64,000 bases of DNA from Vanilla planifolia. Taxonomy: Eukaryota; Streptophyta; Magnoliopsida; Asparagales; Orchidaceae. Of the stretch, positions 24,480 through 36,213 are shown piece after piece (positions within the stretch are counted from its first letter, which is position 1; the number at the start of each line of letters is the position of its first letter). Position numbers and translations under genes: made by a program. The notes beneath the pieces are model-generated. The model had not been told where the DNA came from and ran no database searches. It saw only the letters and a list, made by a program, of their open reading frames with translations. The stretch lies in the NCBI GenBank assembly GCA_023846275.1, contig JAIUJO010000089.1, positions 573,001-637,000 of the forward strand, in the 5' to 3' direction.

Positions 24480-27400
24480 ATTTTTGTAATGTAAAATAGT
24501 TTTTACTTGATATTGGTGTATTACTAATAAAAATATTATAATTCTTACCTAATTTGATAATCATGAAAGTTACACTCATTCTCTTCAGTATATCAGAATG
24601 CAACATTCTAATAAACTTTATCTCTCATGCTACATTCATATGATCTTGATTTTATTATATTATATTGCTTTAATTTGTATCATTATAAGTTTAATAATTA
24701 TTTATTTAATAATAAAATAATAGCTTATGATTATTTATGCTCTTTTATTTTTATATTTTTTAATAATAAAAAATGAGGACTGATTAAGATGAAGCAAAAG
24801 TCATTAAACTCGACTTCATGGGCACCATCTAATTAAAACTTCTTTTTTATTATTTTTAAATTTTTTTTTTCAATCATTTTGGCACTCTTTACGAGTTATT
24901 TTATTTTCTACCTAATTTGATGATTGACAATGTCAAACCAACCACAAAATTAACTTGAAATTAAATGTTCCTTTACTATTTATCTCAATTCTTTAAATTG
25001 TTTGCTTTGATTTTATTATATATCTATGAAACTCTAAATCTTCTCTCTCTTAACCTTACATCACTATAGTCTTCTTGTATTACATTATTTTAATTTATCT
25101 GGCTTTAGCTATAACATATATTTACATAATATTAAAATAACGATTAATTATTAAATTACTTTGGTAATTTCAAAAAATTATAAACAAGTTTCAATGGAGA
25201 TGAAACAAATACCATTATTGTCATCTTACAGAGTTCCACTCAATTAAAATTTCATTTCTTATAATTTAAAAAAAATTATTTTCAAAAGTGTTTATATGCT
25301 TTGCAAGTCATTTCAATCCAACCTCATGTGATAGTCAATGATACCACATTAGATCTTCTTAGAATCTTGGATCACAATTTTTCTGTAATATTTATCACTT
25401 TTCCACAATTTTTTTTACTTGATTTCGTTATATTACTTATTAACTTTACTTCTTCTCCAATGTGACCTTTTAATCACTTTTATTAGTTGTAATATATTAT
25501 TTTTATTTAACTCATTTTAATTATAATATATATTTACTTATTATTAAGATGATACTTTATTATTATTTATGCTTATTTGTTTTTGTAATTCATATTTTCA
25601 ATAAAATGTGTTTTGAATGAGATGAAAAAAGAAGTTGGTTTTATTTGTCTCAATATGCTCTATCTAATTAAACATTTATTTTAATATTTTTATATATTTT
25701 TATTATATTTTTTTCTTACTTTATAAGATATTTTTACTCATACTTGATTCCATCATTGAGGAAATTACGACCTTGGAGGATAACTTTACCATACATGTTT
25801 TTTTAAATAATTTAGCTCATTTGATCAAAGATTTTTCTTTAGTTTTGGATATATTATTATGAAACTCTAACTCTTCTATGGTATGATATTTACATAGTTT
25901 TTATTTAGGTATTATTAATTCTTTTAGTTTATGTTATTTTAGGTTTATTATATATTTATCTAATATTAAAATACTAATTTATTATTATTTACACTTATTT
26001 AAATTGATATTTTATATTAAATCTAAACAAGTTCTAATTGAGACATCATCATCACCTTTCTAGTTTAATAAGTTTTATAAATATAAATATTTTATTATCC
26101 ATGGTTTTTGCAGTCTTATAAGACATTTTGATTGTTACAATATTGATGCACAAATCCTCCATAGTTATTTTGAATGCAACTTTTTCGAAATAATTTATCT
26201 CATTTCATAAAAAAATATTTTATTATATTATGGTGAAACTCAAATTCTCTACGCATATAAATTTAATATCACTTAGATTTTTTTATATTATATTTTTCTT
26301 AATTTATTCCAATAGGATTTTGGAACACAACTTTTCTCATATAATTTTTTTCATTTCTTGAAATGTTTTATTTTTATTTAGTAATATTTTTATGAAACTC
26401 AAATTATCCACTCATGTAAACTTAACACAACTTAGATTTGGTCATATTTTATTATTGCTATTTACAAACTTTTTAATATTAATACATATTTACTATTATT
26501 TGTTATTACAATTTACAGTAATTCCAAGCTAAGTCTGAGCAAGATAAAATAAATATTATTGAACTCGTCTACAAGATATATATTTTATTAAATATACTTT
26601 TTTGAATTATAAAATATTTTATTTTCTAATATTTTTGTTCACATTTTATGATATTTGGAATTGTATCATATTTGGATTTCCTGAAATGTTTCACTTTTAT
26701 TTGATTATATTTCTATGAAACTCAAATTATCCACTCATGTAAACTTAACATCATATTGATTTGGTCATATTTTATTATTTCTATTTATAAACTTTTTAGC
26801 ATTAATACATATTTACTTTTATTTGTCTTTATAATTTACAATAATTCCAGGCTAAGCCTGACCAAGATAAAATAAATATTATTGAACTCATCTACATGAG
26901 ATCTATTTTATTAAATATACATTCTTGAATTTTAAAATATTTTATTTTCTTATTTTTGTTCGCTTTTTAAAATATTTGGATTTGTATAATTGAACACAAC
27001 TTTCTCGTAAAATTTATCTCATTTCTATAAATGTTTCAAATTAATTTGGCTATATTGTTATGCAACTCAAAATTTCCTATCATGTGGCATATATATCATT
27101 TAGATTTGGTTCTATTAAATAACTTTTATTTATATCATCTTTGCATTAATATTTCTTCATTGAATATTTAAATAATAAAATATTATTATTTGTCATTATT
27201 TATATTTATAATTGGTAGTAATACTAAATAAGGCTTGATTAAGATTTAAAAAACAATATTAGTCTCATCTCACTGAGCTCTCTTTAATTAAATGTTTTGT
27301 TTTTATATTTTTAAATATTTTTTTAATATTTTTGCATGTTTTAAAATATTTTTCGATTTATATATGACTTGATAATCGAGGACACCATACCTTATCAACT

Positions 27401-28620
27401 TGGTATCTTAGAATGTAATTTTCTTATACAATTATCTTATTTCTTCAAATTGTTTGTTTTGATTTAGTTATATTACTATATAACTTTAAGTCACCTCACG
27501 TATGAGGATTACATCACTTTGATTTGGTTAGATTATGTTGGTTTGACTTATCTCTTTTCTGTTTTAATATATGTTTTCTTAATATGGAAAAGTTTTATTG
27601 TTTTTATTATTTATTATTTTCTTCTTTTATAACAAAAGTCATTTGAGTCATTTAAACAAGCTTTACCTAATTAAAATTTCATTTATGGGTTTTTGAATCA
27701 TTTATTTTTAATAGTTTGGCATGCTTTATGAAACATTTTCATTCATATCTTGTTTGATGATCACAGATGTTACACTATCTCCTTAGGTTTTTTGAATGCA
27801 GCTTTCTTATACATTTTAATTTTTTCTTTAAATTTTTTTTCTTTATTTTGTTATGTTAGTATAAAATTATAATCTTCTTTTAGGTGAGGTCTATCTTTCA
27901 TTGATTCGGTTATATTATATTGTTTCATTTTATCTCATCTTAGCTTTAATAAATATTTATTTAAAATTGAAATAATATTTTGTAAATATATATGCTTATT
28001 TTTTTGATAATTCACAATAATCCTAGATAATGCCTGAACAAAATATACTAAATATCATTAGACTCATCTCAAAGAGCTATTTTCATTTTAATATTTATTT
28101 TTATATTTTCAAGTGTTTCATTTTCTTGGCTTTTTGAATTGCTTACGAGACATTTTGATTTATATCCTATTTGATGAACCATGATGTTAAACTCGAATTC
28201 ATTTGAGTTGGTTATATTATATTTTTTAATTTATTATATTTTAGATTTATTAAATGTTGAAATATTAATTTATTGTTTTTTATAGTTATTTAAATTAGTA
28301 TTTTTGAAGTAATTCAAAATAGGGAAAGGTTGAGAGAGAACAAACTTAGTTACACACGTCCCGATAAGTTTTGTCTAATTAAATATTTATTTTTTATCTG
28401 TTACAAATATCGTTATTTTTAATAGTATTTTAATAGCTTTTACTTGATTTTTTTGTATTATATTTTTAATTTATCTTATTTTATATTTAATACATTTAAA
28501 TTTTAAAATATTAATTTATTTAAAGAATTAAAGATGTAGAGAGTTTTGTAAACAAAAAATTGTAAAGTATTAAATTTTTTTATTAACCTGAATTTCTCTT
28601 ATTTTAGTTTCATTAAAACA
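24480..28620. repeat. Array 1 of a diverged AT-rich tandem repeat, unit about 360-420 bp
   Basis: About ten head-to-tail units share a fixed order of short motifs. The order is TTGATGATC-A--ATGTTACACTC, then TCTTGGAATGCAACTTT, ATTTATCTCATTTCTT, TGATTTGGTTATATTA, 'tatgaaactc', 'acatcactttgatttggt', TTTAATATATATTTACTTA, 'attattatttatgcttatttt', 'aataattcc-a--aagcctg', 'agatgaaataaat-tcatt' and 'actcatctc--tgagctctat'. The key TTGAT-type anchor recurs near 24549, 24909, 25325, 25744, 26123, 26640, 26960, 27365, 27748 and 28170. No reading frame persists across units. It resembles a satellite or the internal repeats of a large element, but I do not recognise the family. Confidence 0.75.
26399..26945. 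repeat. Recent 320-bp duplication inside array 1
   Basis: Positions 26399-26626 and 26719-26945 are nearly identical, with shared runs such as CTCAAATTATCCACTCATGT and AAATAAATATTATTGAACTC. Other units of the array are far more diverged. This pair is the youngest duplication in the array. Confidence 0.8.
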
Positions 28621-28629
28621 CTAATATGT

Positions 28630-28880
28630 ATTGGGTTTATCTCTACTAGCTTCAGCAAAAAGAAAATTGTTAGTGGAAGCCCGATCGGGGATAGAGGGTG
28701 GATGTAGGCACAGGTTTTGGTTGAAGCACCTAAAAAACCTTGCGTGCTTTTCGTTTATTATTGAGAAATTTTATTTCATGAATAAAAAAATTTTAAAGTC
28801 AAAAAGTTTTTTTACTAATATTTGGAAATGAAAATCTTCTTAAATAAACAATTAACTCATCCCCTCTTATTCGTTATGTT
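28630..28880 (+). mobile_element. Solo LTR fragment (R-U5 end), probably Ty1/copia
   Basis: A short GC-richer island at 28675-28750 (GGTGGATGTAGGCACAGG, then a GGTTGAAGCACC-type block) is typical of the transcribed end of plant LTRs (GTGGATGTAGGC...CGAACCACGTAAA). About 110 bp later comes AACTCATCCCCTCTTATT, resembling the usual LTR end 'caattcaccccctctt'. No primer-binding site or gag follows, so this is a fragment or solo LTR. Confidence 0.5.
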
Positions 28881-29689
28881 TGAAATGTTTTATAATAAAT
28901 TAGACATCTACTTGGTTTTATTGCACATGTTAATTGCCTTTTGCAATATGATCATTATGTTGTTTCATATATTTGGCTTCACATAAAATTGATTTTGAAG
29001 GTTATGCATATTTTTTTATTTGTTTTGGACATGTGAGCATACCAAATGTTTTGAAGCATAAGGTATTTACTTAATTTTGTTATAAAAAGTACATTTAAAA
29101 ATTGAAGTATTAAGAAAAAATAAAAAAATAGAGGATGTGACACCTGATCCCAAGAAAGGCAAGCTTAGTCACCACAACTATGCTCTAATCTTATGCAAAT
29201 CAAGCAAGATGATTACATTATTGTACATGTGTTGCAAAGAGACAAAGATGATTGATAATGAAACAATTGATAACATTGAGATTGATAATTGGGTTCAATT
29301 ATTAGACAAGTTAACTAAGCTATTTAATGAAGTGATCTAAAGCATCCAGCATCCTCAAGAAGTTTGTTGTTAAGGGTCATATATTTGACACTTACAAGGA
29401 TAACATACTTGATTGTCACGACAACCTTATCTAGTTTGGACAAAGGATTATAACAATCTCTTCCATAATCATTACTATAAAATAATATTTTTATTTTCCT
29501 AAACAAAATACTTATAATATTATCCAAATTATCCATTTAGGTACAACGTCTTCAACTAATACCTAAGCCACCAAACACAAAGTATTAAGGACACTAAATA
29601 ATGTGATGAGCCAATATCTAATAAGTATCTTGAATGCCATACACATTCCAATGGAACTATGTATTCATATAACATGAGGATAATTTTTC
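28881..29689. other. Non-coding stretch with no recognised feature
   Basis: A 67-codon open frame at 29137-29340 begins MTPDPKKGKLSHHNYAL. It has no recognised homology, splice context or promoter. Nothing else is supported here. Confidence 0.5.
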
Positions 29690-31072
29690 AAGAAAACTCA
29701 ATATTATTTTTTATTTAATTTTAGTTAATCTAAACTTATTTTAAATATCATGCCATAACTTAAAATAAAATCTATATATTATATTTCTAATATAAAATAG
29801 TTCTCATGCTATCTGTATGATTAATGTATCCACCTTATCATAAAATAAACATATAAAAGATCCACAAAAATTTAAAAACTATGAGCCAATGTAATACAAA
29901 TACTTCTTATCAAGATAACTATGTCATATACCAAAATACACAATATAAAATGGCTTATAAGATATTTTAAATAAAGAATAAATTATTTATTAATTTAGTA
30001 TTATATTTATATTACCATTATCAAGCTTTTCTACCTAAATTTAAGGTGAAGATTGTTAATCCACTTTCCATTACTTTTAGTTTTTCTACAAAGTCATAGA
30101 TGCATGCACATGAGTTACTATATAATCTATAATAATGAAAATATTTAAAATTCCTTAATATTATTTAACCCAAAGTATTCTCCCTACCTTCTCTTCAACT
30201 GCAAAAACATCAACTGTATGATTCCCCCAACGTGTTGTACAATTTGCATCTCACTAAATTGTTGTTATTAATTCTTCACTTATTATATTATATGGACTCT
30301 AGATTAAACAGTGTTATTCCTTCAACTCCCTATATATGGTTATCAAAATCCCATCTTACTCTTTGACCTTTATCTAATCATATTGTTTGAGAAGCTCATG
30401 GTACATTATGATCGCTCCAACTATGATATGATGAGATTGTTGGGCCACGCAATAACCTTTCTTCTTGAACCAACTTAACTCTAATTGTATTATATATTCT
30501 CCTAGTTGTATGATATGTTTATTAACTCCTTAAATAAATTATTGATAATCATATTGTATATTGAGTCTAATCATATAGTAGACTCACCTCCAAACAAAAT
30601 CATAAGGCCTAAATTCAATTATATTTTATTATAAGAAAACTCTAAACCACCATTATTAATTATCATAGCATTCTTAACATGTACAATAAAATAAAACCAC
30701 TAATTCCTTTATAAAAATGAATAAATTCAATAAAAAATATAATTTCAACATATTTTTATTTTCACTCATTGTAGTAGCTTTCTAGTACGTTCTTCCCCTT
30801 CTTGATTCTTATAGTAATAGTAAGTCTCCTTTTTATCTTCCTTACTACTCTCCTTATGACCAACAAAATTTTTTCTTCTCTTTCTTGTTGTTCTCTTGAA
30901 TTGAGACTTTCTTCTTCACTCTTCTATTTATTTTCTCTTTTTCTCCTTCTCTTCCTCTCTTTTTCTTTTATTAGCTACATCTTTAAAGTACCTATAACTT
31001 CTAGTAATAACTTATTTAACACTAGTCTTATTAAAGATAATTGGCTTAAATTAAAAAGTATTATTTGCCATT
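29690..31072. repeat. 1.37-kb direct duplicate, left copy (partner about 33853-35212)
   Basis: It starts at AGAAAACTCAATATT and stays colinear with the right copy through landmarks such as CATGCCATAACTTAAAATAA, GATGCATGCACATGA, 'tcttactctttgacctttat', 'atagtagactcacctc' and 'ttctagtacgttcttcccctt'. It ends at AAAAAGTATTATTT. Differences are mainly point changes and small indels. No protein was recognised in either copy. The right edge abuts the truncated copia element. Confidence 0.88.
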
Positions 31073-32011
31073 TCTTTTTGCCAAATTTTGTGCTAAACCA
31101 TTAACATGAAAACTCACCTCATCCTCCAAATCCATGGAAGAGGTAGAAGTGGAATCCGAATCCCATTTGGTGGCTTTGAAGGCCATGGGTTCTTCCTTCT
31201 TCCTTTCATGCTTTAACTTGATTGTAAAAGCTTATTCCAAAAGTCTCCTAGTCATCTCTATTTTTGTAATGAGAATCCCATTGTGTTTATCCAATGAAAG
31301 TTTGTTGACATCTTTAGCCGCTTTAATAGTCGTTACAAGGAGATCATATTCCTTTGGAAGAATTCTCAAAATTTTCCTTACTAGGTCACCATTTGAGAAT
31401 GCTCATCAAGGTTTGTCAAGCCATTTGTTACGTCATTAAATCTTAAAAACATACATTTAATACTCTCACAAGGATTAATTCTGCAAAGCTCATAGTCATG
31501 GTTAAGGATGTTGATCTTCGTCTCTTTCGCTTGTGAGGTGCCCTCATAAGTTCAAGTTTTTCCTGCACCTCAAATGTCATATGCAAATTTATAATTTGTG
31601 CAAATTCACTAGGGGAAATTCCACAATGAAGATAGTTCAAGGCCCTAGCGTTCAATTAAGCCAATGTTTTATGCTCAACATTAAGCTCACTAAAGGGCTT
31701 CACTTCATTAGTAAAATAATTTCTAGGAAGTTCACAAGGCTTAGTCTAAACGTCACATAATTCTAAATTTATAGATTGAATAAAAATTCTAAAACATTTT
31801 TTCCAATTTAAGTAAAATTATCCTCTAAACAAGGGAGGCTAAATTGAAGAAAAACCTTCACACAAGGTTGCACCCATATCAACCAAAGAGGAAGCCATAA
31901 AACCAAAAATCACAAAAGCACAAAGAATGTGAGAAAGCCTTCATTTATCACAAGTAGATCTTCTACATGATGTTACTCACGTAATTTGGGATTCCACTCT
32001 CTGATACCAGT
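31073..32011 (-). mobile_element. Ty1/copia gag remnant of the truncated element
   Basis: Minus-strand translation gives a capsid-type gag, broken by frame changes. It reads ALNYLHCGISPSEFAQI (about 31640), ELILV, then DLVRKILRILPKEYD (about 31385), TTIKAAKDVNKLSLD and PMAFKATKWDSDSTSTSSMD (about 31140). It ends EDEVSFHVNGLAQNLAKRNG at about 31075. These match copia gag signatures (RKILR-LPK-W---VTAI-EAKDL-KLSL-EL-G). The primer-binding site complementary to initiator tRNA-Met (CTGGTATCAGAGA on the minus strand) is at 31998-32010, next to the LTR. Protease, integrase, RT and the second LTR are missing. Confidence 0.85.
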
Positions 32012-33334
32012 TGAAGTTATTTGTGCTTTAGACAATCCCACAAGAGAGGGGGTGAATTGTGGTAAATAAAATTTTCTTTCGATTTTCAGTTTCAATTAAA
32101 ACTTAAATCTTTTAAGCAAGAATAAGAAAGAATAGTACACAAAAGATTTTTAAGGTGGCTCGACTCAAAATCAAGCCTACATCTACCCCCACCAGTGTTG
32201 GGAAAAGAACACTAGAATCACAAAATTACAAGCGAAGTTTTTCATACAGTTCACCTCAAACATGCTTAGGATTTTACCTACGGTTAATCCTGAACCTACT
32301 TGAGTTTTTTCGAACTCAACTCAAACCCCAGGCATTTGCACAATTGTTGGGATACGCTTACCCAAAAAAAAGAAATACAAAAAATTGGAAAAACATAAGA
32401 CAACCTTAAGAGAAATATGAGACACACATAATATCGAAAAGAGGGAGCAAAAACCTCCAATTTCGGGATCTTTCTTGCAGCATTCACTTTGTGACTTTGG
32501 AAGCACCGTATGCACTTAGATTGCTCGATATTGTGATTTGAAAAATTTGAAATCTTAGCAATGGTAACCTCTAGGAGTTCTTCATCATTCCTTATTTATA
32601 GAGCTTAATTTGAGCTCGAAATCCACTCCCAACAGTTCTAAAATTAACTAGCCGTTTAGGAAATGGACACAAAGCAGTCACCGTTCGATTTGGAACCTGA
32701 AATGGATGTTTCTAATTGAATCTCAAATTTACCATTTGAGATCAATCCTGGCCATTCGATCTAGGTGGCCATGATCTGGGCCATTGGGTAGCACATTGGT
32801 TGTCCTGTATATAGTAAAACAATTTGTCCAAAAATCAACTAAAATAAGAACTGACTGCAATGGTTTCATATCCTCTTGTAGATCTGGCTCAGTTTTGAAT
32901 CTCCTGCTTGGCGTTTTACTCTGTTATCATGCAGTAAATTACCTTGATTAACCTAAGCCATCCGATCGCACTGGGCCTTCACTTTCTTTGATAATCAAAT
33001 GGAAGTTTAGTCCCACATTGTCCAAATGTCTTTGCCATTGCTCTCTATAACACCATCAATTCATTTGTTTCTCGAGCCGTTTGGGGTTGGCTCCCCCTTC
33101 CTCAACCAAGATTTTATCACTTGGTCCTGGTTGGCTTGATTTTGTGCTTGCTCTGGTCAGCTTTCTCTACGGGCTGAGTTCGAACTTGTTCCATTCAGCA
33201 ACTCTTCTTGCGACCTTTGGGCTTTGCTCGCCCCTTTCGAGTCAATCAAACAATTTTTACTTTATTTTATTTTTTAAATCCTTAAAACCTGGACGGGCCA
33301 GCTGTCTTGTCAGGTCGACCCAGCCAACGCTACA
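32012..33334 (-). mobile_element. 5' LTR of the truncated Ty1/copia element
   Basis: On the minus strand the LTR would run from TGTAGCGTTGGC (33334) to ...AATAACTTCA (32012), about 1.32 kb with TG...CA ends, directly followed by the tRNA-Met primer-binding site. A TATAAATAAGG box lies at about 32591-32600, and the usual LTR tail motif CACCCCCTCTCTTGTGG is near 32040. The base composition is clearly more GC-rich than the surroundings. The outer (33334) end is set by the TG terminus and could be off by some bases. The short open frames inside are not genes. Confidence 0.72.
32593..32600 (-). promoter_or_regulatory. LTR TATA box
   Basis: TATAAATA on the minus strand, about 580 bp before the inner end of the LTR. 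This position suits the U3/R promoter of a copia LTR. The element is truncated, so any transcript would run only through gag into flanking DNA. Confidence 0.5.
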
Positions 33335-33852
33335 ATGAAAATTCCCAAGACTAAAGTGGTTCTATAGTGTTTTGAGAGAATTTTTGTGTCAAAATTTTCA
33401 ATATAAGTATACCAAAATAATTTTATATTATGTTGGTACTAAAAGTGTCCTAAATGACTATGAAGAAAAATTCATGAAAAAGTTTTCCTAAATAATTTTA
33501 AAAAATAAAATACCAATGTCTATACTTTTCATAAATAGTTCTTGCCCCAAAAATAAAAATTTAAAAATTATTAAACTTATAACATTTTCAAATATTAATA
33601 CCACTAGTGTGTCTCATAATCTCAAAATTTGGACATATCAAATTCCAGAAAAATAAAGAGATATTCAAGTATAAAGATTTTGGTGCATGCCTTCAATTTC
33701 ATTGAAGCTTGCCATCACTCCAAGAGTCTTGAAGACCACTATTCGAGACATTTAAAGTTCACGGCCTTACTTAATTGAATGTTAACAATTTCACTTAAAG
33801 CTAGCACACATGAGATATAAATATTTATACTTGACTCATCAAACACAATGGT
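33335..33852. other. About 520-bp spacer between LTR and right duplicate
   Basis: No gene and no match to the left side of the element. It separates the copia LTR from the second 1.37-kb duplicate. Confidence 0.5.
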
Positions 33853-35212
33853 ATAACAGAAAACTCAATATTATTTTTTATTTAATTTTAGTTAATCTAA
33901 ACTTATTTTAAATATCATGCCATAACTTAAAATAAAATATATATATTATATTTCTAATATAAACAAGTTCTCATGCTATCTATATGATATAATATATGTA
34001 CCTAATATTTAAATAAACATATAAAAGATCCATAGAAATTTAAAAACTATGAGCCAATATAATACAAATACTTCTTATCAAGATAACTATGTCATATATC
34101 AAAATACACAATACAAAATGGCATGTAAGATATCTTAATTTAAGAATAAATTATCTAGTAATTTAATATTATATTTATATTACCATTATCTAACTTTTCT
34201 ACCTAAATTCAAGTTGAAGATTCTTAATCCACTTTTCTTTTCTTTTTGTTTTTCTACAAACTGATAGATGCATGCACATGACTTACTATATAATCATTAA
34301 TAACGAAAATATCTAAAATTCTTTAAGATTATATAACCCAAAGCATTCTCTCTACTACAAAAAAATCAACTATATGATTCCCTGATTGTGTTGTATAATT
34401 GGCATCTCACTAAATCATTATTATTAATTCTTCACTTATTGTATCATATGGCCTCTCCATCAAATAGTATGATTCCTTTAACTCCCTATATACGGTTATT
34501 AGAAGCCCATCTTACTCTTTGACCTTTATCTAATCATATTTTTTGAGAATCCCTCGGTACAATATGATCACTCCAACTATGATATGACAACATTGTTGGA
34601 CCACACCATAAGCCTTCTTCTTGAACCAACTTAACACTAATTGTATTATATGTTCTCTTAATTGTATTATATGTTTATTAACTCCCTAAAAAAATTATCG
34701 ATAATCATATTATATGTTGAGTCTAATCATATAGTAGACTCACCTCTAAACAAAATCATAAGGCTTAAGTTCAACTATATTTTACTATAAGATGAAAACC
34801 CCCATAATTAATTATCATAGCATTCTTGTACAACCAAATAAAACCTCTAATTCTTTTATGAAAATGAATAAATTCAATAAAAAATATAATTTCAACTTTT
34901 TTGCCCTATTTTCACTCATTGTAGTTGCTTTCTAGTACGTTCTTCCCCTTCTTTATTCTTATTGTAATAGTAAGTCTCCATTCTTGCCCTTCTTATGACC
35001 AACACAATTCTTTTCTTCTCTTTCTTGTTGTCCTCTTGAATTGAAACGTTCTTCTTCCCACTTCTCTTTATTTTCTCTTTTTCTCCTTCACTCCCTCCAT
35101 TTTTCTTTCATTAGCTACATCTCTAAATAGCATAAAACTTTTAGTAGTAACTTATTTAACACTAATCTTGTTAATGATAATTGGCTTAAATTAAAAAGTA
35201 TTATTTTCCATT
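33853..35212. repeat. 1.37-kb direct duplicate, right copy (partner 29690-31072)
   Basis: Same landmarks and order as the left copy, starting at AGAAAACTCAATATT and ending at AAAAAGTATTATTTTCCATTT. After this point it continues into different AT-rich DNA, whereas the left copy meets copia gag. The copies differ by scattered substitutions and short deletions. Confidence 0.88.
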
Positions 35213-35567
35213 TAAATATTCATAATATATATATGTATTATTCAAAAAATTGTAATTAATTATGTATGTCATAAAACATTATTAGCACACTACAATTATA
35301 TTTTTCAAACAGAGATCATTATTATTATATCCTTTAATAAAATTTTATTTTCATTTAAAAATATGACACACTTCTCCAAATAAAATTATTATTATTTTCT
35401 TTTAATTAATAAATGTATTATTTTAAAAAAGAATTTTATTCCTTAACTTTTATAACCTAATGTACAATATGTTGATCATCTTGTATGGCATGCACAAAAT
35501 GCATATACTGTACTCTAATACAAATGAATAATATTTGCCTCTGCAACCTTAATGGCAATATGTTATG
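35213..35567. other. AT-rich non-coding spacer
   Basis: No gene or repeat was recognised between the 1.37-kb duplicate and the DUF4220 promoter block. Confidence 0.5.
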
Positions 35568-35925
35568 TAATTTCTAGATATCATTATAGAAGAATTTTAA
35601 ACAAGATGATATATTTGTAAGTAAAATAATATTTAGGTATTTTATAAAAATGTCGTGTTGAAACTCATGGGGAATAAGATTTTCAAATTCTCAACAGTCA
35701 TGGTATGGGTAGGATAAAAAATGATTTTAACTGTCCTAACTTCCCAAGCTTAATTCAATAGTGAGTTTTGAATAGTTCAAGTCATCACGACCTTATTGTC
35801 TCGGCTTATAAATAAATCTAGTAGGCCCATCCAACGAGCTTTTTCATATAAGAAAACTGAGAAGTAAAGTTGTGCCATACAGAAGTGTTGCGAAGGTTTG
35901 AGCCATCGATGATGTAGTTTTTTAG
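35568..35925 (+). promoter_or_regulatory. DUF4220 gene promoter block (duplicated at 53347-53722)
   Basis: A TATA box (TTATAAATAAA) lies at about 35807-35817, roughly 400 bp before the start codon, with TAGGCCCAT just downstream. The whole block, from TAATTTCTAGATATCATTATAG to about 'gatgatgta', is found again at 53347-53722 without a gene behind it. A transcript would start near 35840 and have a 5' leader of about 370 bases. Confidence 0.62.
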
Positions 35926-36052
35926 AATGATTGTAAGAAAGATTGAAAGTCGTCAAGGAAAGGATGTTAACTATCTAGCAGTCTCCCACACAAGCAAGGA
36001 ATTTATTTAACCGTTGTGCGTCCATTATAAATCGGAGGTGTCCCCTAAACAA

Positions 36053-36140
36053 ATGTATATTTCGTGCTGTTTTGACATGAGAAAGTTGATAATGTTTTGG
36101 CTGTTGCACCAACCTTGCTTGGGTTCCCCATCCAAGTAGA
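36053..36140 (+). other. Upstream ORF 1 in the DUF4220 leader
   Basis: ATG at 36053 opens a frame of about 28 codons (MYISCCFDMRKLIMFWLLHQ...) that closes at a TAG before the main start codon. If the leader is unspliced, ribosomes would meet it before the main ORF and translation of the membrane protein would be reduced. Confidence 0.4.
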
Positions 36141-36145
36141 CCGAA

Positions 36146-36199
36146 ATGAATGGAGAAAGTGAAATTATTTTTACTTTCTGCAATCAGTTGATCTCATAG
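36146..36199 (+). other. Upstream ORF 2 in the DUF4220 leader
   Basis: ATG at 36146 opens a 17-codon frame (MNGESEIIFTFCNQLIS) ending at TAG 36197-36199, 14 bases before the main ATG. The ATG context (ccgaaATGa) is moderate. It could limit initiation at the main start. Confidence 0.4.
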
Positions 36200-36213
36200 A
36201 AGACACAAAAATA

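Noticed and set aside
30802..31104. 100-codon plus-strand hydrophobic frame that looks like a membrane protein
   Set aside because: It is made of CT-rich low-complexity sequence within the 1.37-kb duplicate. The homologous part of the right copy near 34985-35210 does not keep the frame.
31134..31439. 101-codon plus-strand frame
   Set aside because: It is the reverse complement of copia gag; the meaningful translation is on the minus strand.
32155..32515. Three overlapping short frames in the LTR
   Set aside because: They lie inside the copia LTR, which is non-coding.
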